DNA of 64,000 bases, from contig DAIPYJ010000011.1 in the NCBI GenBank assembly GCA_036782775.1, forward strand, positions 1-64,000. Direction: 5' to 3'. Under the pieces are notes generated by a model. It did no database searches, had not been told where the DNA came from, and saw nothing but the letters and a program-made list of their open reading frames with translations. Made by a program: the position numbers and the translations under genes. Positions 27,081 through 34,359 of this stretch are shown here, piece after piece; the stretch's first letter is position 1, and every line of letters begins with the position of its first letter. This DNA is from CF-13 sp036782775. Lineage in GTDB: Bacteria; Chloroflexota; Dormibacteria; CF-121.

Positions 27081-28112
27081 CTATCGGCCGTGGCGATGAA
27101 GGCGTCCGCCGGGGCGCAACAGGTTCACCGCGAGCGCCGTGAGGGCGGCCGCCGCGATCCATCGCCGGTGGCTGCTGGCAAGGAACTGCCAGCTGACGCC
27201 ATGCGACTGGGCATCGAAGCTGCCATGCGCGCCGCGGTCCTCATCCGAATCGAGCGCCTTATATAGGTTGTTTTGACGGCCCGGGTCCTCGGGTTGGTCG
27301 GTCTGCTGCGCCATGAAGCCTTTTCTTCCCAGGTACCAGTCCAGGAGACCCGGCGCCAGCTTGTCGAGGAGCAGCGTCTGTGCAGTCGGGCCTCCAACCC
27401 AGACCTCTCGCCGGTTGTGGCGGGACGCCCAGACTACTGCTTTAGCCGCCACCTCTGGTTGGAAGATCGGCGGGACCGGCTGAGCTCGCCTGGGAAGACG
27501 CGACTTGACCCAGGAGAATTGTGGGGTGTTCAGCGCCGGCAGTTGAACCATCGTGATGCGCACGTTGCTTCGGTCGTGAATCAACTCAGCCCTGATGGAC
27601 TCGGTGAAGCCCTGGATCGCGTGCTTCGCCCCGCAATACGCCGACTGAAGCGGGATTCCGCGATATGCAAGCGCTGAGCCGACCTGCACGATCACGCCAC
27701 GATTCCGGGGAAGCATGCGCTTGAGCGCGCTCATGGTGCCGTGCACGGTGCCGAGATAGGTGACATCGGTCACCCGCCGAAACTCATCCGCTTCCATCTG
27801 CTTGAAGGGCGAGAAGACCGAGAGCATCGCGTTGTTCACCCAGACATCGATCGGGCCCAGTTCGGCCTCAACCGCGCTCGCGGCCGCTTCCACCTGGGCG
27901 GCGTCACCAACGTCGGTTTGAATCACAACCGCTCGCCCACCCTGCTGTTCGACGTCGAGTGCCGCCGCCTTAAGCCCGGCCGCCCCGCGTGCCAGAAGAC
28001 CGACGGAAACACCACGCCTCGCAAACGCCTGCGCAATCGCGCGGCCAACGCCGGCGCTTGCCCCTGCCACCACGACGACCTGTCGAACGGGCGCTACGGC
28101 CACGGCTGGCAC
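27081..28112 (-). CDS. SDR-family NAD(P)-dependent oxidoreductase with C-terminal membrane anchor
   Basis: 343 residues. The Rossmann motif GASAGVGRA (about 17-25), NNAMLS (family NNAG), the catalytic Ser in VQVGSALAYRG and YCGAK (YxxxK) define a classical SDR. The family reduces carbonyls or oxidises alcohols; substrate unknown. The C-terminus is unusual: a polar linker and then a hydrophobic segment WIAAAALTALAVNLL near residues 318-333, which could anchor the enzyme to the membrane. It is coupled to the four-helix membrane protein gene downstream. The GTG start lacks a strong ribosome-binding site. Confidence 0.88.
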   Translation of the reverse strand: MPAVAVAPVRQVVVVAGASAGVGRAIAQAFARRGVSVGLLARGAAGLKAAALDVEQQGGRAVVIQTDVGDAAQVEAAASAVEAELGPIDVWVNNAMLSVFSPFKQMEADEFRRVTDVTYLGTVHGTMSALKRMLPRNRGVIVQVGSALAYRGIPLQSAYCGAKHAIQGFTESIRAELIHDRSNVRITMVQLPALNTPQFSWVKSRLPRRAQPVPPIFQPEVAAKAVVWASRHNRREVWVGGPTAQTLLLDKLAPGLLDWYLGRKGFMAQQTDQPEDPGRQNNLYKALDSDEDRGAHGSFDAQSHGVSWQFLASSHRRWIAAAALTALAVNLLRPGGRLHRHGR

Positions 28113-28164
28113 CTCATTTGACTCGGGCTGATCGGCCGACCTATAAAGAATCTAGGTTATTTTT

Positions 28165-29043
28165 ATGCAAGCGTCCAAACTTCAGGAGTCGGTCCCCAGT
28201 AAGGCTGTCGGTTACCTCGAGGACATGCCCTGGGTCGAGAAAACAGCCGGGGTGGTAGCCGATGCGCTGGCTCCGGTTGCGAGCGCTGCTGAAGACGCCG
28301 GCGTGATGGACGTCCTGCATGGACGCTGGCTTGGCCATGCGCTGCACCCGGTATTGAGTGACCTGCCCATAGGACTGTGGACGGCGGCCGCTCTCTTCGA
28401 TGTCGTCGAGATGGACGCGCCCGCGACGTTGATGAGCGCTTCGGGTTCGGCTGCGGCGGTTGCCACGGCGGTGACTGGCCTTGCCGACTGGACCGTTACG
28501 CATGGACGAGACCGGAGGCTGGGTCTCCTCCACGGACTCATCAATGCAACCGCACTGGTCGTTCAGCTCGATTCCCTCTATCACAGAATCCGTCGACGGC
28601 GCGGTCCGGCTCGCGGTCTCGGCATGGCCGGGTGGCTACTCGCACTCGGCGCCGCCTATTTCGGGGGTGAGCTGGTGTTTGGCCGGGGGCTCATGGTCGA
28701 TCACAACGCCTGGGCGAACGGGCCGGAGCGATGGACGGCAGTCCTTCCGGAGGCAAAGTTGGTGGAAGGCAAGCCTCAGAAAGTCCAGCTGGATGGCGGT
28801 CATCCCATTCTTCTTTATCGGGAAGCGGGCGAGGTATACGCCATGGAAGAAACGTGCTCGCATGCCGGGGGCCCGTTGGCGGAGGGAAAAGTCAACCGCG
28901 GCGTCGTGACCTGTCCCTGGCATGGATCGCAGTTCCGGCTGACTGACGGGTCGCTGCGTCGAGGTCCCGCGACCTTCCCGCAGCTGCGCCTCGAGACGCG
29001 CATCAATTCCGGCCAGGTGGAGGTTCGCGGCCGGCAGGGCTGA
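28165..29043 (+). CDS. DUF2231-Rieske [2Fe-2S] fusion protein
   Basis: 292 residues. The N-terminal half is DUF2231: LHGRWLGHALHPVLSDLPIGLW, with about four membrane helices and conserved His. The C-terminal third is a Rieske domain with cluster ligands C231 and H233 in CSHAGG and C250 and H253 in CPWHGS. The membrane part may hold haem or quinone, so a membrane electron-transfer role is inferred. This fusion is common in Chloroflexota and Actinomycetota. It is divergent from the SDR gene across about 50 bp. Confidence 0.92.
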   Translation: MQASKLQESVPSKAVGYLEDMPWVEKTAGVVADALAPVASAAEDAGVMDVLHGRWLGHALHPVLSDLPIGLWTAAALFDVVEMDAPATLMSASGSAAAVATAVTGLADWTVTHGRDRRLGLLHGLINATALVVQLDSLYHRIRRRRGPARGLGMAGWLLALGAAYFGGELVFGRGLMVDHNAWANGPERWTAVLPEAKLVEGKPQKVQLDGGHPILLYREAGEVYAMEETCSHAGGPLAEGKVNRGVVTCPWHGSQFRLTDGSLRRGPATFPQLRLETRINSGQVEVRGRQG

Positions 29044-29088
29044 ACTGCTATTTAGAACGACGGGCTGGAAGGGACTGGGAACGGCCGC

Positions 29089-29454
29089 CTAGCCGCTGGT
29101 GACGACGACCGTGCCTTTCATATTCTGCGGATGGAAGGAGCAGTCGTACTGGTAGGTCCCGGGCGAGGAGAAGGTAAAGGTGATCGACTGGCCCGGGCGC
29201 ATGACGCCGACCACCTTGCCGTTCTGGGCCGGGATTCGAACCGAATGAGTGAAATTGTCGTGATTTGTCCAGGTCACGGTGGTGCCGGCTTTGACCGTGA
29301 TCTGGGCCGGCGAAAAGAGATAGGACGGCGGTAGATCGACATGGTCGGTTGCGACGGTCTTGGATGCCTGGCCGCCGCAAGCCGCAAGCGCGAGCGCGAG
29401 CGTGAGCGCCAGGAGGGGGACTCTGGCGCTCACGGAGAGGAGGCGAGGGCGCAA
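29089..29454 (-). CDS. Cupredoxin lipoprotein (plastocyanin/azurin-like)
   Basis: About 121 residues from TTG 29454; GTG 29433 is an alternative. The lipobox LALAACGG predicts a lipoprotein. The mature domain is a cupredoxin: FSPAQITVKAGTTVTWTNHDNFTHSV provides the first His, and YDCSFHPQNMKG provides Cys, His and Met, a complete type-1 copper site. It is an electron carrier on the outer face of the membrane. It is the last gene of a three-gene operon behind two small membrane proteins, starting 2 bp after the upstream stop. Confidence 0.88.
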   Translation of the reverse strand: MRPRLLSVSARVPLLALTLALALAACGGQASKTVATDHVDLPPSYLFSPAQITVKAGTTVTWTNHDNFTHSVRIPAQNGKVVGVMRPGQSITFTFSSPGTYQYDCSFHPQNMKGTVVVTSG

Positions 29455-29456
29455 CG

Positions 29457-29756
29457 CTAGGCCCGGCTCAGCCCGGTGCGCAACACGCGCTGGCTGGCCC
29501 AGGTAAAGACGAGGATGAAGGCGACCACGTCCAGCACCTCGCTGATGGTGTGCGCGAACAGGAAGACCGTCCAGTCGAGGTGATAGGTCATGTAGCTGAT
29601 CTCGGCCAGCGCGAAGAGGGCGAAGCCCCATCCAAGGAGCGACTGTCCCTTGCTAAACGACTGCTGGGCGAAATAGGCACCGATGAGGAAAAGGACGACG
29701 TGAATCAGCAGGAAGACGGGCGGCGGAATGCTATTGACGAAGCTACCGATTGGCAT
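29457..29756 (-). CDS. Small three-helix membrane protein
   Basis: 99 residues with three hydrophobic segments (about 12-30, 40-56, 66-88) and His residues in FLLIHVVLFLIG, MTYHLDWTVF and FAHTISEVL. The family is not recognised. AAGGAGGTATTCGC is a strong ribosome-binding site before ATG 29756. It overlaps the upstream membrane-protein gene by 14 bp and precedes the cupredoxin gene, suggesting a membrane complex with the copper protein. Confidence 0.72.
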   Translation of the reverse strand: MPIGSFVNSIPPPVFLLIHVVLFLIGAYFAQQSFSKGQSLLGWGFALFALAEISYMTYHLDWTVFLFAHTISEVLDVVAFILVFTWASQRVLRTGLSRA

Positions 29757-30021
29757 GCGAATACCTCCTTGCTTTGATGGTTGTCTGAGAGCGTCGCGGC
29801 GGAAAGATTGACTCCAGCACGACGGCGGCCAACGTGATCACCATCCCGGCGAGGATGATCAGGTGGCCGGTCTGCTGGGCGGGCGTGAATGAGCCGTAAT
29901 ACCCGGGCGCCTGCAGGTGCGCCATCGTGTCGTAGATCGTCCCGAGCACGATGACGAGTACCCCGAAGCGGGCGAACGGCGGGAACTGCTTCCAGGCGAT
30001 CACGAGCGGGTTGCGGGCCAT
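29743..30021 (-). CDS. Small two-helix membrane protein
   Basis: 92 residues from ATG 30021 (MARNPLVIAWKQF). Two hydrophobic helices (about 14-30 and 54-75) have a short loop between them containing HLQAPGYYGSFTPAQQTGH. The family is not recognised. The longer frame to 30108 would run through the palindromic operator and is unlikely. It is the first gene of the cupredoxin operon and faces the HTH regulator. Confidence 0.7.
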   Translation of the reverse strand: MARNPLVIAWKQFPPFARFGVLVIVLGTIYDTMAHLQAPGYYGSFTPAQQTGHLIILAGMVITLAAVVLESIFPPRRSQTTIKARRYSHANR

Positions 30022-30033
30022 CTTGTGTCTTCC

Positions 30034-30061
30034 TATAAAACTAATTAGCATTAGTTTTATA
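30034..30061. promoter_or_regulatory. Perfect inverted-repeat operator
   Basis: TATAAAACTAAT (30034-30045) and its exact reverse complement ATTAGTTTTATA (30050-30061) flank the 4-bp spacer TAGC. Its position between the cupredoxin operon and the divergent HTH regulator, and its AT content in a GC-rich genome, make it the probable binding site of that regulator, controlling both directions. Confidence 0.75.
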
Positions 30062-30122
30062 TGAGCGGCGTGACGGAAGTCAAGTTTGATGCGCAAAAGG
30101 ATCTGCATTTAAATTGGGCCCG

Positions 30123-30812
30123 ATGAAGAGACTGGACGAAAGGCTGCGCGCGGTGGCGGCCCTCAACGATCCAACCCGGCGCAAGCTCTACGTGCAGGCC
30201 GCCAAACGCCCCGACGGCATTTCACGCGACGAGGCAGCCAAGGCGGCCCGGATCAGCCGGATGCTCGCGGCCTTTCATCTGGATCGGCTGGTCGAGGTCG
30301 GCCTTCTCAAGGCGACGTATCGGCGTCTGTCGGGTAAGACCGGACCCCGAGCTGGCCGGCCGTCGAAGCTCTACCAGCGCGCAGACCAAGAGGTGGAGGT
30401 CACCCTCCCGGAACGGCGGTACGAACTGGTCGCCCAGCTGCTCGCTGCCGCCATCGACCAGCCGGGTGAGACCTCTATCGATGAACGGCTGGCTTGTACG
30501 GCCCGAGACTTTGGAGTGCAGATGGCGGATGGCGATCGTTTCCGGATTCGTAAGGCCTCCCTCCCGCATGGTCGACGCGCGGCCTTAGAAGGCGTCCTCG
30601 AGGGCTACGGCTTCCAGCCCTTCCGCGACGGACAGGTTGTGAGGCTGCGCAACTGTCCCTTCGATGCACTTGCACGCGACCACCGGCAGTTGGTTTGCGG
30701 AGCCAACCTCCATCTGATGGAAGGTGTGCTCGATGGATTGGAGATGAGCGACGCCCAGGCCAGGCTGGACCCTCGGCCGGGGACGTGTTGCGTCGCCTTT
30801 TATCCTTCGTAG
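30123..30812 (+). CDS. HTH regulator with Cys-rich C-terminal sensor
   Basis: About 229 residues. An N-terminal winged helix (NDPTRRKLYVQAAKRPDGISRDEAAKAARI, then LAAFHLDRLVEVGLL) resembles ArsR/SufR-type regulators. The C-terminal half contains Cys in NCPFDALARDHRQLVCG and CCVAFYPS. The spacing recalls the Fe-S or metal-binding C-terminus of SufR-like repressors. It probably represses the divergent cupredoxin operon and itself via the 28-bp palindrome. ATG 30123 is preferred over TTG 30114; no clear ribosome-binding site is visible. The ligand (Fe-S cluster, copper or other metal) is not decided by sequence. Confidence 0.8.
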   Translation: MKRLDERLRAVAALNDPTRRKLYVQAAKRPDGISRDEAAKAARISRMLAAFHLDRLVEVGLLKATYRRLSGKTGPRAGRPSKLYQRADQEVEVTLPERRYELVAQLLAAAIDQPGETSIDERLACTARDFGVQMADGDRFRIRKASLPHGRRAALEGVLEGYGFQPFRDGQVVRLRNCPFDALARDHRQLVCGANLHLMEGVLDGLEMSDAQARLDPRPGTCCVAFYPS

Positions 30813-30848
30813 CCGAAGGATCCCCGCCGCCAAGCGAACCGCTCGCCC

Positions 30849-31100
30849 TCAGGGATAACGGTCCGCGATTACTCGGCAGCGGTCCTTCCAAAGCGCAAGC
30901 CGACGGCCATACAAGTCGACCTGCTTCCTTAGAACATCGGCCGGCGTGTGCTGATCGGCCTGCCTTTTCAAGGCGATGCGGAGCAGTTCCGCGTAGACCG
31001 TCACCCATCGAAAGGCCTGCTCCAGATCCCGTGAGTCGTCGACCTCTTCGTCAAGGATCTTGCCGTCGATGAGGACGACGTCGGCGGGCGCTGTTACCAC
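30849..31100 (-). CDS. Small conserved helical protein (paralog of gene at 58333)
   Basis: About 83 residues from GTG 31100, which has GGGAGAGG just upstream; a longer frame to 31211 has no such signal. The core DEEVDDSRDLEQAFRWVTVYAEL followed by LYGRRLALWKDR matches the pattern in the protein at 58333-58638 (LLEDAEHWLAVYTEL, RFRRGMDFWKTR). It is cytoplasmic and mostly helical. The function is unknown. Confidence 0.65.
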   Translation of the reverse strand: MVTAPADVVLIDGKILDEEVDDSRDLEQAFRWVTVYAELLRIALKRQADQHTPADVLRKQVDLYGRRLALWKDRCRVIADRYP

Positions 31101-31337
31101 TGCCTCTCCCGCTCGCTGCTGGAGCCCTGCCCCGATTGGTGCCGAGGACAGTCTATGGCCGAGCGGGCAAAAAGAGCTGCAAACATCCCAAGCCGTTAGA
31201 GAGGTCCACAAATTTTCGCCACCTGCGCTCGTAACGAGCGAACGTAACAGTCTTATCTAGGCCAATTGCGATAGCAATGGAGGTAGGGAATATTGCATAA
31301 AGACCCGCAATAAACCGACGACTCAAGGAGGATACGG
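31101..31337. other. Intergenic region upstream of secreted protein
   Basis: No gene is supported. The right part contains the strong ribosome-binding site of the secreted protein gene and presumably its promoter. Confidence 0.4.
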
Positions 31338-32024
31338 ATGAAGCGAATCTCGTCGATGTCTCCGGCTCGCTTGGGAGCCGTTCTTCTACTCCTTGTCTTT
31401 GCGGCATTCGGTTCGGCAGTTGGCGCGACTTCTGTCTTCGGTGGGCAGTCCTCGACGACCTCACTGCCTTGCCAGTTCGGTGGCAGCAACTGCATCAACA
31501 TCGGCTTCACCGAGGCGTGGCTCAATGGCCAAACGGTTGACCTGGAGTACAGCCATGACTTCTTCTGTCAGCAGCCGCCATCCAGCGGCGCCACCTCCTC
31601 ATGCGAGGGCGGTGCCGCGGCTCAAGTGAATCCACCTAGCGGAGCGGTCGTCAGTCCACTGCGGACGGTAACGCCGATGGGGTTCTCACCGCCGGATGCA
31701 ACACTTCAGTGTCCAATCGCTGGAAGCTGCATCGATCATCCTCACACCATCGACCTCTCCCGGTTGATGGGTTCCAGCAATGCGACACTTCCGCCGCACA
31801 GCCACATCCTGATCGACGACGAGTCGTTTCAGTCGACCTGGTGGCCGGTGGTCGTGGTCGGTGTCAAGAACATCAAGGCGTGGAACGAAATCGTCCGTGC
31901 TAAGAGCGAGGCAGCGGTTCAGGCCTGCCAGGCGGCCGGCAACTGCACCGCCGATATCCCGACCAATACATTTCTCTTCTTCCAGGTGCTTGGTCCCGGC
32001 ATGAGCATTACCGCCCCGGCATAG
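31338..32024 (+). CDS. Secreted Cys-rich protein of unknown family
   Basis: 228 residues. A cleavable signal peptide is evident (basic MKRISSMSPAR, hydrophobic LGAVLLLLVFAAFGSAVGA). The mature part has nine or so Cys (PCQFGGSNC, FFCQQPP, SCEGG, QCPIAGSC, QACQAAGNC) in pairs, suggesting disulfides. A Trp-rich region follows DDESFQSTWWPVVVVGVKN. No family is recognised. A very good ribosome-binding site (AAGGAGGATACGG) suggests strong expression. The next gene, a membrane protein, follows after a stem-loop. The disulfide-rich product could be a client of the redox genes near 41-43 kb; this is speculative. Confidence 0.78.
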   Translation: MKRISSMSPARLGAVLLLLVFAAFGSAVGATSVFGGQSSTTSLPCQFGGSNCINIGFTEAWLNGQTVDLEYSHDFFCQQPPSSGATSSCEGGAAAQVNPPSGAVVSPLRTVTPMGFSPPDATLQCPIAGSCIDHPHTIDLSRLMGSSNATLPPHSHILIDDESFQSTWWPVVVVGVKNIKAWNEIVRAKSEAAVQACQAAGNCTADIPTNTFLFFQVLGPGMSITAPA

Positions 32025-32043
32025 ACCCGACACGTCGGTCGTC

Positions 32044-32073
32044 GTGGATCCGGCGACTTACAGCCGGATCCAC
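32044..32073 (+). terminator. Intercistronic stem-loop
   Basis: GTGGATCCGGC (32044-32054) is the exact reverse complement of GCCGGATCCAC (32063-32073), with an 8-nt loop. It lies between the secreted protein gene and the membrane protein gene. There is no T-tract, so it may attenuate, or stabilise the upstream message, rather than terminate fully. Confidence 0.5.
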
Positions 32074-32093
32074 CAGCGGACCGGTTTTAGGAG

Positions 32094-33017
32094 ATGAACG
32101 TGCAACGCTTGTCAACCGATAACAATCGTTCGAACCTCATCGCGACGCTGGCGACACTCGGGGCGATCGCGGTCTTCGTCGGTGCCGTGTTGCCCTGGCT
32201 GAGCGTGTTTCATGGGATTCGCAGCTATAGCGGGATCAGCGGCCTGAACGGGCGGGCCCTCGCAGCCGGCGCCGTGGCAGCAGCTGCCCTCTCGATCATC
32301 TACTCGGTTCGGCCGCGCAAACAGCTGCGGTACGCCATCGGAGTGTTGGGATGCATTCTGGCCGTTTTTAGTGCCTATCTCATCGCCCAGCTGCTTCAGG
32401 TGTTTGCGACGCTTCAGGGGACGTTCCTTCCGACCTTGGGGCCCGGCCTGTTCGTGGCGGCGGCCGGTTCCCTCGTCCTCATCCTTACCCTCATCATTCC
32501 GGCCGACCGGTCAAAACCGTCCGCGAAACGCACGCTCAGCGTCGGCGCGGCGTCACTGGTCGCCCTTTCCGGCGGCGCAGGCACGATCCACCTGGCTGTC
32601 GCGGCCGCGCACTACCGTGAGTTTCCTCTCTACGGCGTGTTTTTCGTCAGCCTGGGTCTGGCACAGATTGTCTGGAGTGCTCTCGTCGTCATCCGAGGGC
32701 TCTCGCGACCACTGCTTCTTACGGCAGCAGTCGGCAGTGCGGGCATCGCCGCACTCTGGGTGATCTCTCGCACCAGTGGCGTCCCCATCGGTCCCGAGCC
32801 GTGGGTTCCGGAATCGGTCAGCTTTGCCAGCGTCGTCGCAACTGCGTTCGAACTCATGCTGGTGGCCTTTGCACTGTTGAAACTCGCAAGGCCAATCAAT
32901 CTGCCGGGACGGTGGGGACGGCTTGGGTTGAGTATCCCCCTGGCAGTCTCAGCGCTTACCATCGCCGCCATCGTCCTGGACGTCGCGACGCACGGGCACA
33001 GCGTCGGGCCAGCTTAA
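32094..33017 (+). CDS. Multi-pass membrane protein
   Basis: 307 residues with about eight hydrophobic helices. AGGAG lies directly before ATG 32094 and 6 nt before GTG 32100, so GTG may be the true start. The C-terminal half (HLAVAAAHYREFPLYGVFF, then SLGLAQIVWSALVVIRG, later VATAFELMLVAFALL) has the same pattern as the membrane protein at 36311 (MHFVLASAHLDESTLLGLGF, AGALQIALAVVVI, ELVSLVLGYVSLA). It thus belongs to a recurring uncharacterised four-helix membrane module. No function is assigned. Confidence 0.72.
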   Translation: MNVQRLSTDNNRSNLIATLATLGAIAVFVGAVLPWLSVFHGIRSYSGISGLNGRALAAGAVAAAALSIIYSVRPRKQLRYAIGVLGCILAVFSAYLIAQLLQVFATLQGTFLPTLGPGLFVAAAGSLVLILTLIIPADRSKPSAKRTLSVGAASLVALSGGAGTIHLAVAAAHYREFPLYGVFFVSLGLAQIVWSALVVIRGLSRPLLLTAAVGSAGIAALWVISRTSGVPIGPEPWVPESVSFASVVATAFELMLVAFALLKLARPINLPGRWGRLGLSIPLAVSALTIAAIVLDVATHGHSVGPA

Positions 33018-33125
33018 TCGGTCGCTGACTTCAGTTTTCCATCGCATCCTTAGGTTTCGGTGGCGAGAGCCGATGACGAGAGCAGCGGCCGGCGATAAAG
33101 CCCAAGGGCGCATCCTTAGAGCACA

Positions 33126-34346
33126 TTGCGCAGGCCCGTCTTGCGCCATCCTCTAGGTGCTGCCCTCAGCGGATACCAGCTTGCCCTGGGCCAGCCCGGC
33201 TACCGGCGCCTTTGGTTGGCCGCCGTGCTCAGCCGAACTGGCGACACGGTCAACTTTGCCGCCCTTCCCCTGTTCGTGTTCGATGTCACCCACCGAGCCG
33301 GCGCGGTTGCAGCCACCGTCTTCGTTGAGAGCGTCGGCCTCGTTATTGGCGCCGCCGCAGGCCAACTGATCGTGGACCGCGTTCCACCTCGTCGGCTCCT
33401 GGTGACCGCCGACATGCTGCGGGCAGGCGCCACCGGCGTGCTGACCCTCCTCCCAAGCTTCCCGACTGCAGTCGCGGTCAGTTTCGGGCTAGCGCTGGGT
33501 ACGGCCATCTTCTCACCAGTCTCGAATGCCGTCGTTCCGAGGCTCGTGCCTGATCGAGCCCTGCCGGGAGCAAACGGGCTGCAGTGGACGGCCGGTGTAG
33601 CCCTGCAGCTACTGGCTTCGCCGCTAGGGGGACTCCTGGTCGCCCTTGGTCTGGCGAGAGTTGCGTTTGGGCTGAACGCGATCAGCTTCCTGGGCTCCGC
33701 TGTACTCCTCATCGGCTTGCCCGAACTCGAAGCACTCGAGCAAAAGCCGCGCGCCGTATGGCTTCAGGTTCAGAGAAGCTTTGGAGCGGTTCGGCAGGTC
33801 CCGCTCATGCTGCCGCTGCTTACCATTCAAGGACTGGCGGCACTTGCCGTAGGTGCAACGTCAGCCCTGCTTGTTGTCCTCGCGCGCCAGGCGTACGGTC
33901 TAAACGGAACCGGATACGGGCTCTGGCTGAGCGCCATTGCAATCGGAGCACTGATCGGACCAGTCATGGTCCCGGTGCTCGAACAGCTGCGTCCGTCCCG
34001 TGTGGTGAGCGCCGCTTATGTCATTCGTGGGGCTGGCGACATTGGGCTTGGCCTCCTTTATAGCGGCGTCGGTGGAGCTTTCCTGCTCGCCCTTTACGGC
34101 GTCAATACCTCAAGCGGCATGGTGTCGTTCCAGACTCTGGTCCAGCGCACCGTTCCGCCAGACTTGCGTGGACGCGCATTTGCGCTGCTTGACTTCGTCT
34201 GGCAAGCCGCGCGGCTCCTATCCGTCGCCGCCGGTGCTGCGCTCGTCGAAGTTATCGGCATTCGTGACCTATTCCTCGTTGGCGGGGCCTTGCTTTTTGC
34301 AGCCGGGGGCATCGGATTCCTCACTCTTGAGCCAGGCCGGCGTTAA
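33126..34346 (+). CDS. MFS exporter (EntS-like)
   Basis: 406 residues with about twelve membrane helices in two halves. The RxxGD motif after helix 1 (LSRTGDTVNFAALPLFVF), the loop DRVPPRRLLVTADMLRA between helices 2 and 3, and NGLQWTAGVALQLLASPLGG before helix 6 match the MFS_3/EntS-type drug or siderophore exporters. The substrate is unknown. The start is TTG 33126 or TTG 33141. It is convergent with the YHS-permease gene, 13 bp between stops. Confidence 0.85.
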   Translation: MRRPVLRHPLGAALSGYQLALGQPGYRRLWLAAVLSRTGDTVNFAALPLFVFDVTHRAGAVAATVFVESVGLVIGAAAGQLIVDRVPPRRLLVTADMLRAGATGVLTLLPSFPTAVAVSFGLALGTAIFSPVSNAVVPRLVPDRALPGANGLQWTAGVALQLLASPLGGLLVALGLARVAFGLNAISFLGSAVLLIGLPELEALEQKPRAVWLQVQRSFGAVRQVPLMLPLLTIQGLAALAVGATSALLVVLARQAYGLNGTGYGLWLSAIAIGALIGPVMVPVLEQLRPSRVVSAAYVIRGAGDIGLGLLYSGVGGAFLLALYGVNTSSGMVSFQTLVQRTVPPDLRGRAFALLDFVWQAARLLSVAAGAALVEVIGIRDLFLVGGALLFAAGGIGFLTLEPGRR

Positions 34347-34359
34347 AGGCTTCGCGGCG

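Noticed and set aside
29215..29245. tRNA-like T-arm sequence (GGTTCGAATCCCGG on the minus strand)
   Set aside because: It is inside the cupredoxin coding sequence and no acceptor, D or anticodon arms fit around it.
33040..33122. Repeated GCATCCTTAG (two copies about 67 bp apart) upstream of the MFS gene
   Set aside because: Only two short copies, with no mobile-element or recombination features around them.
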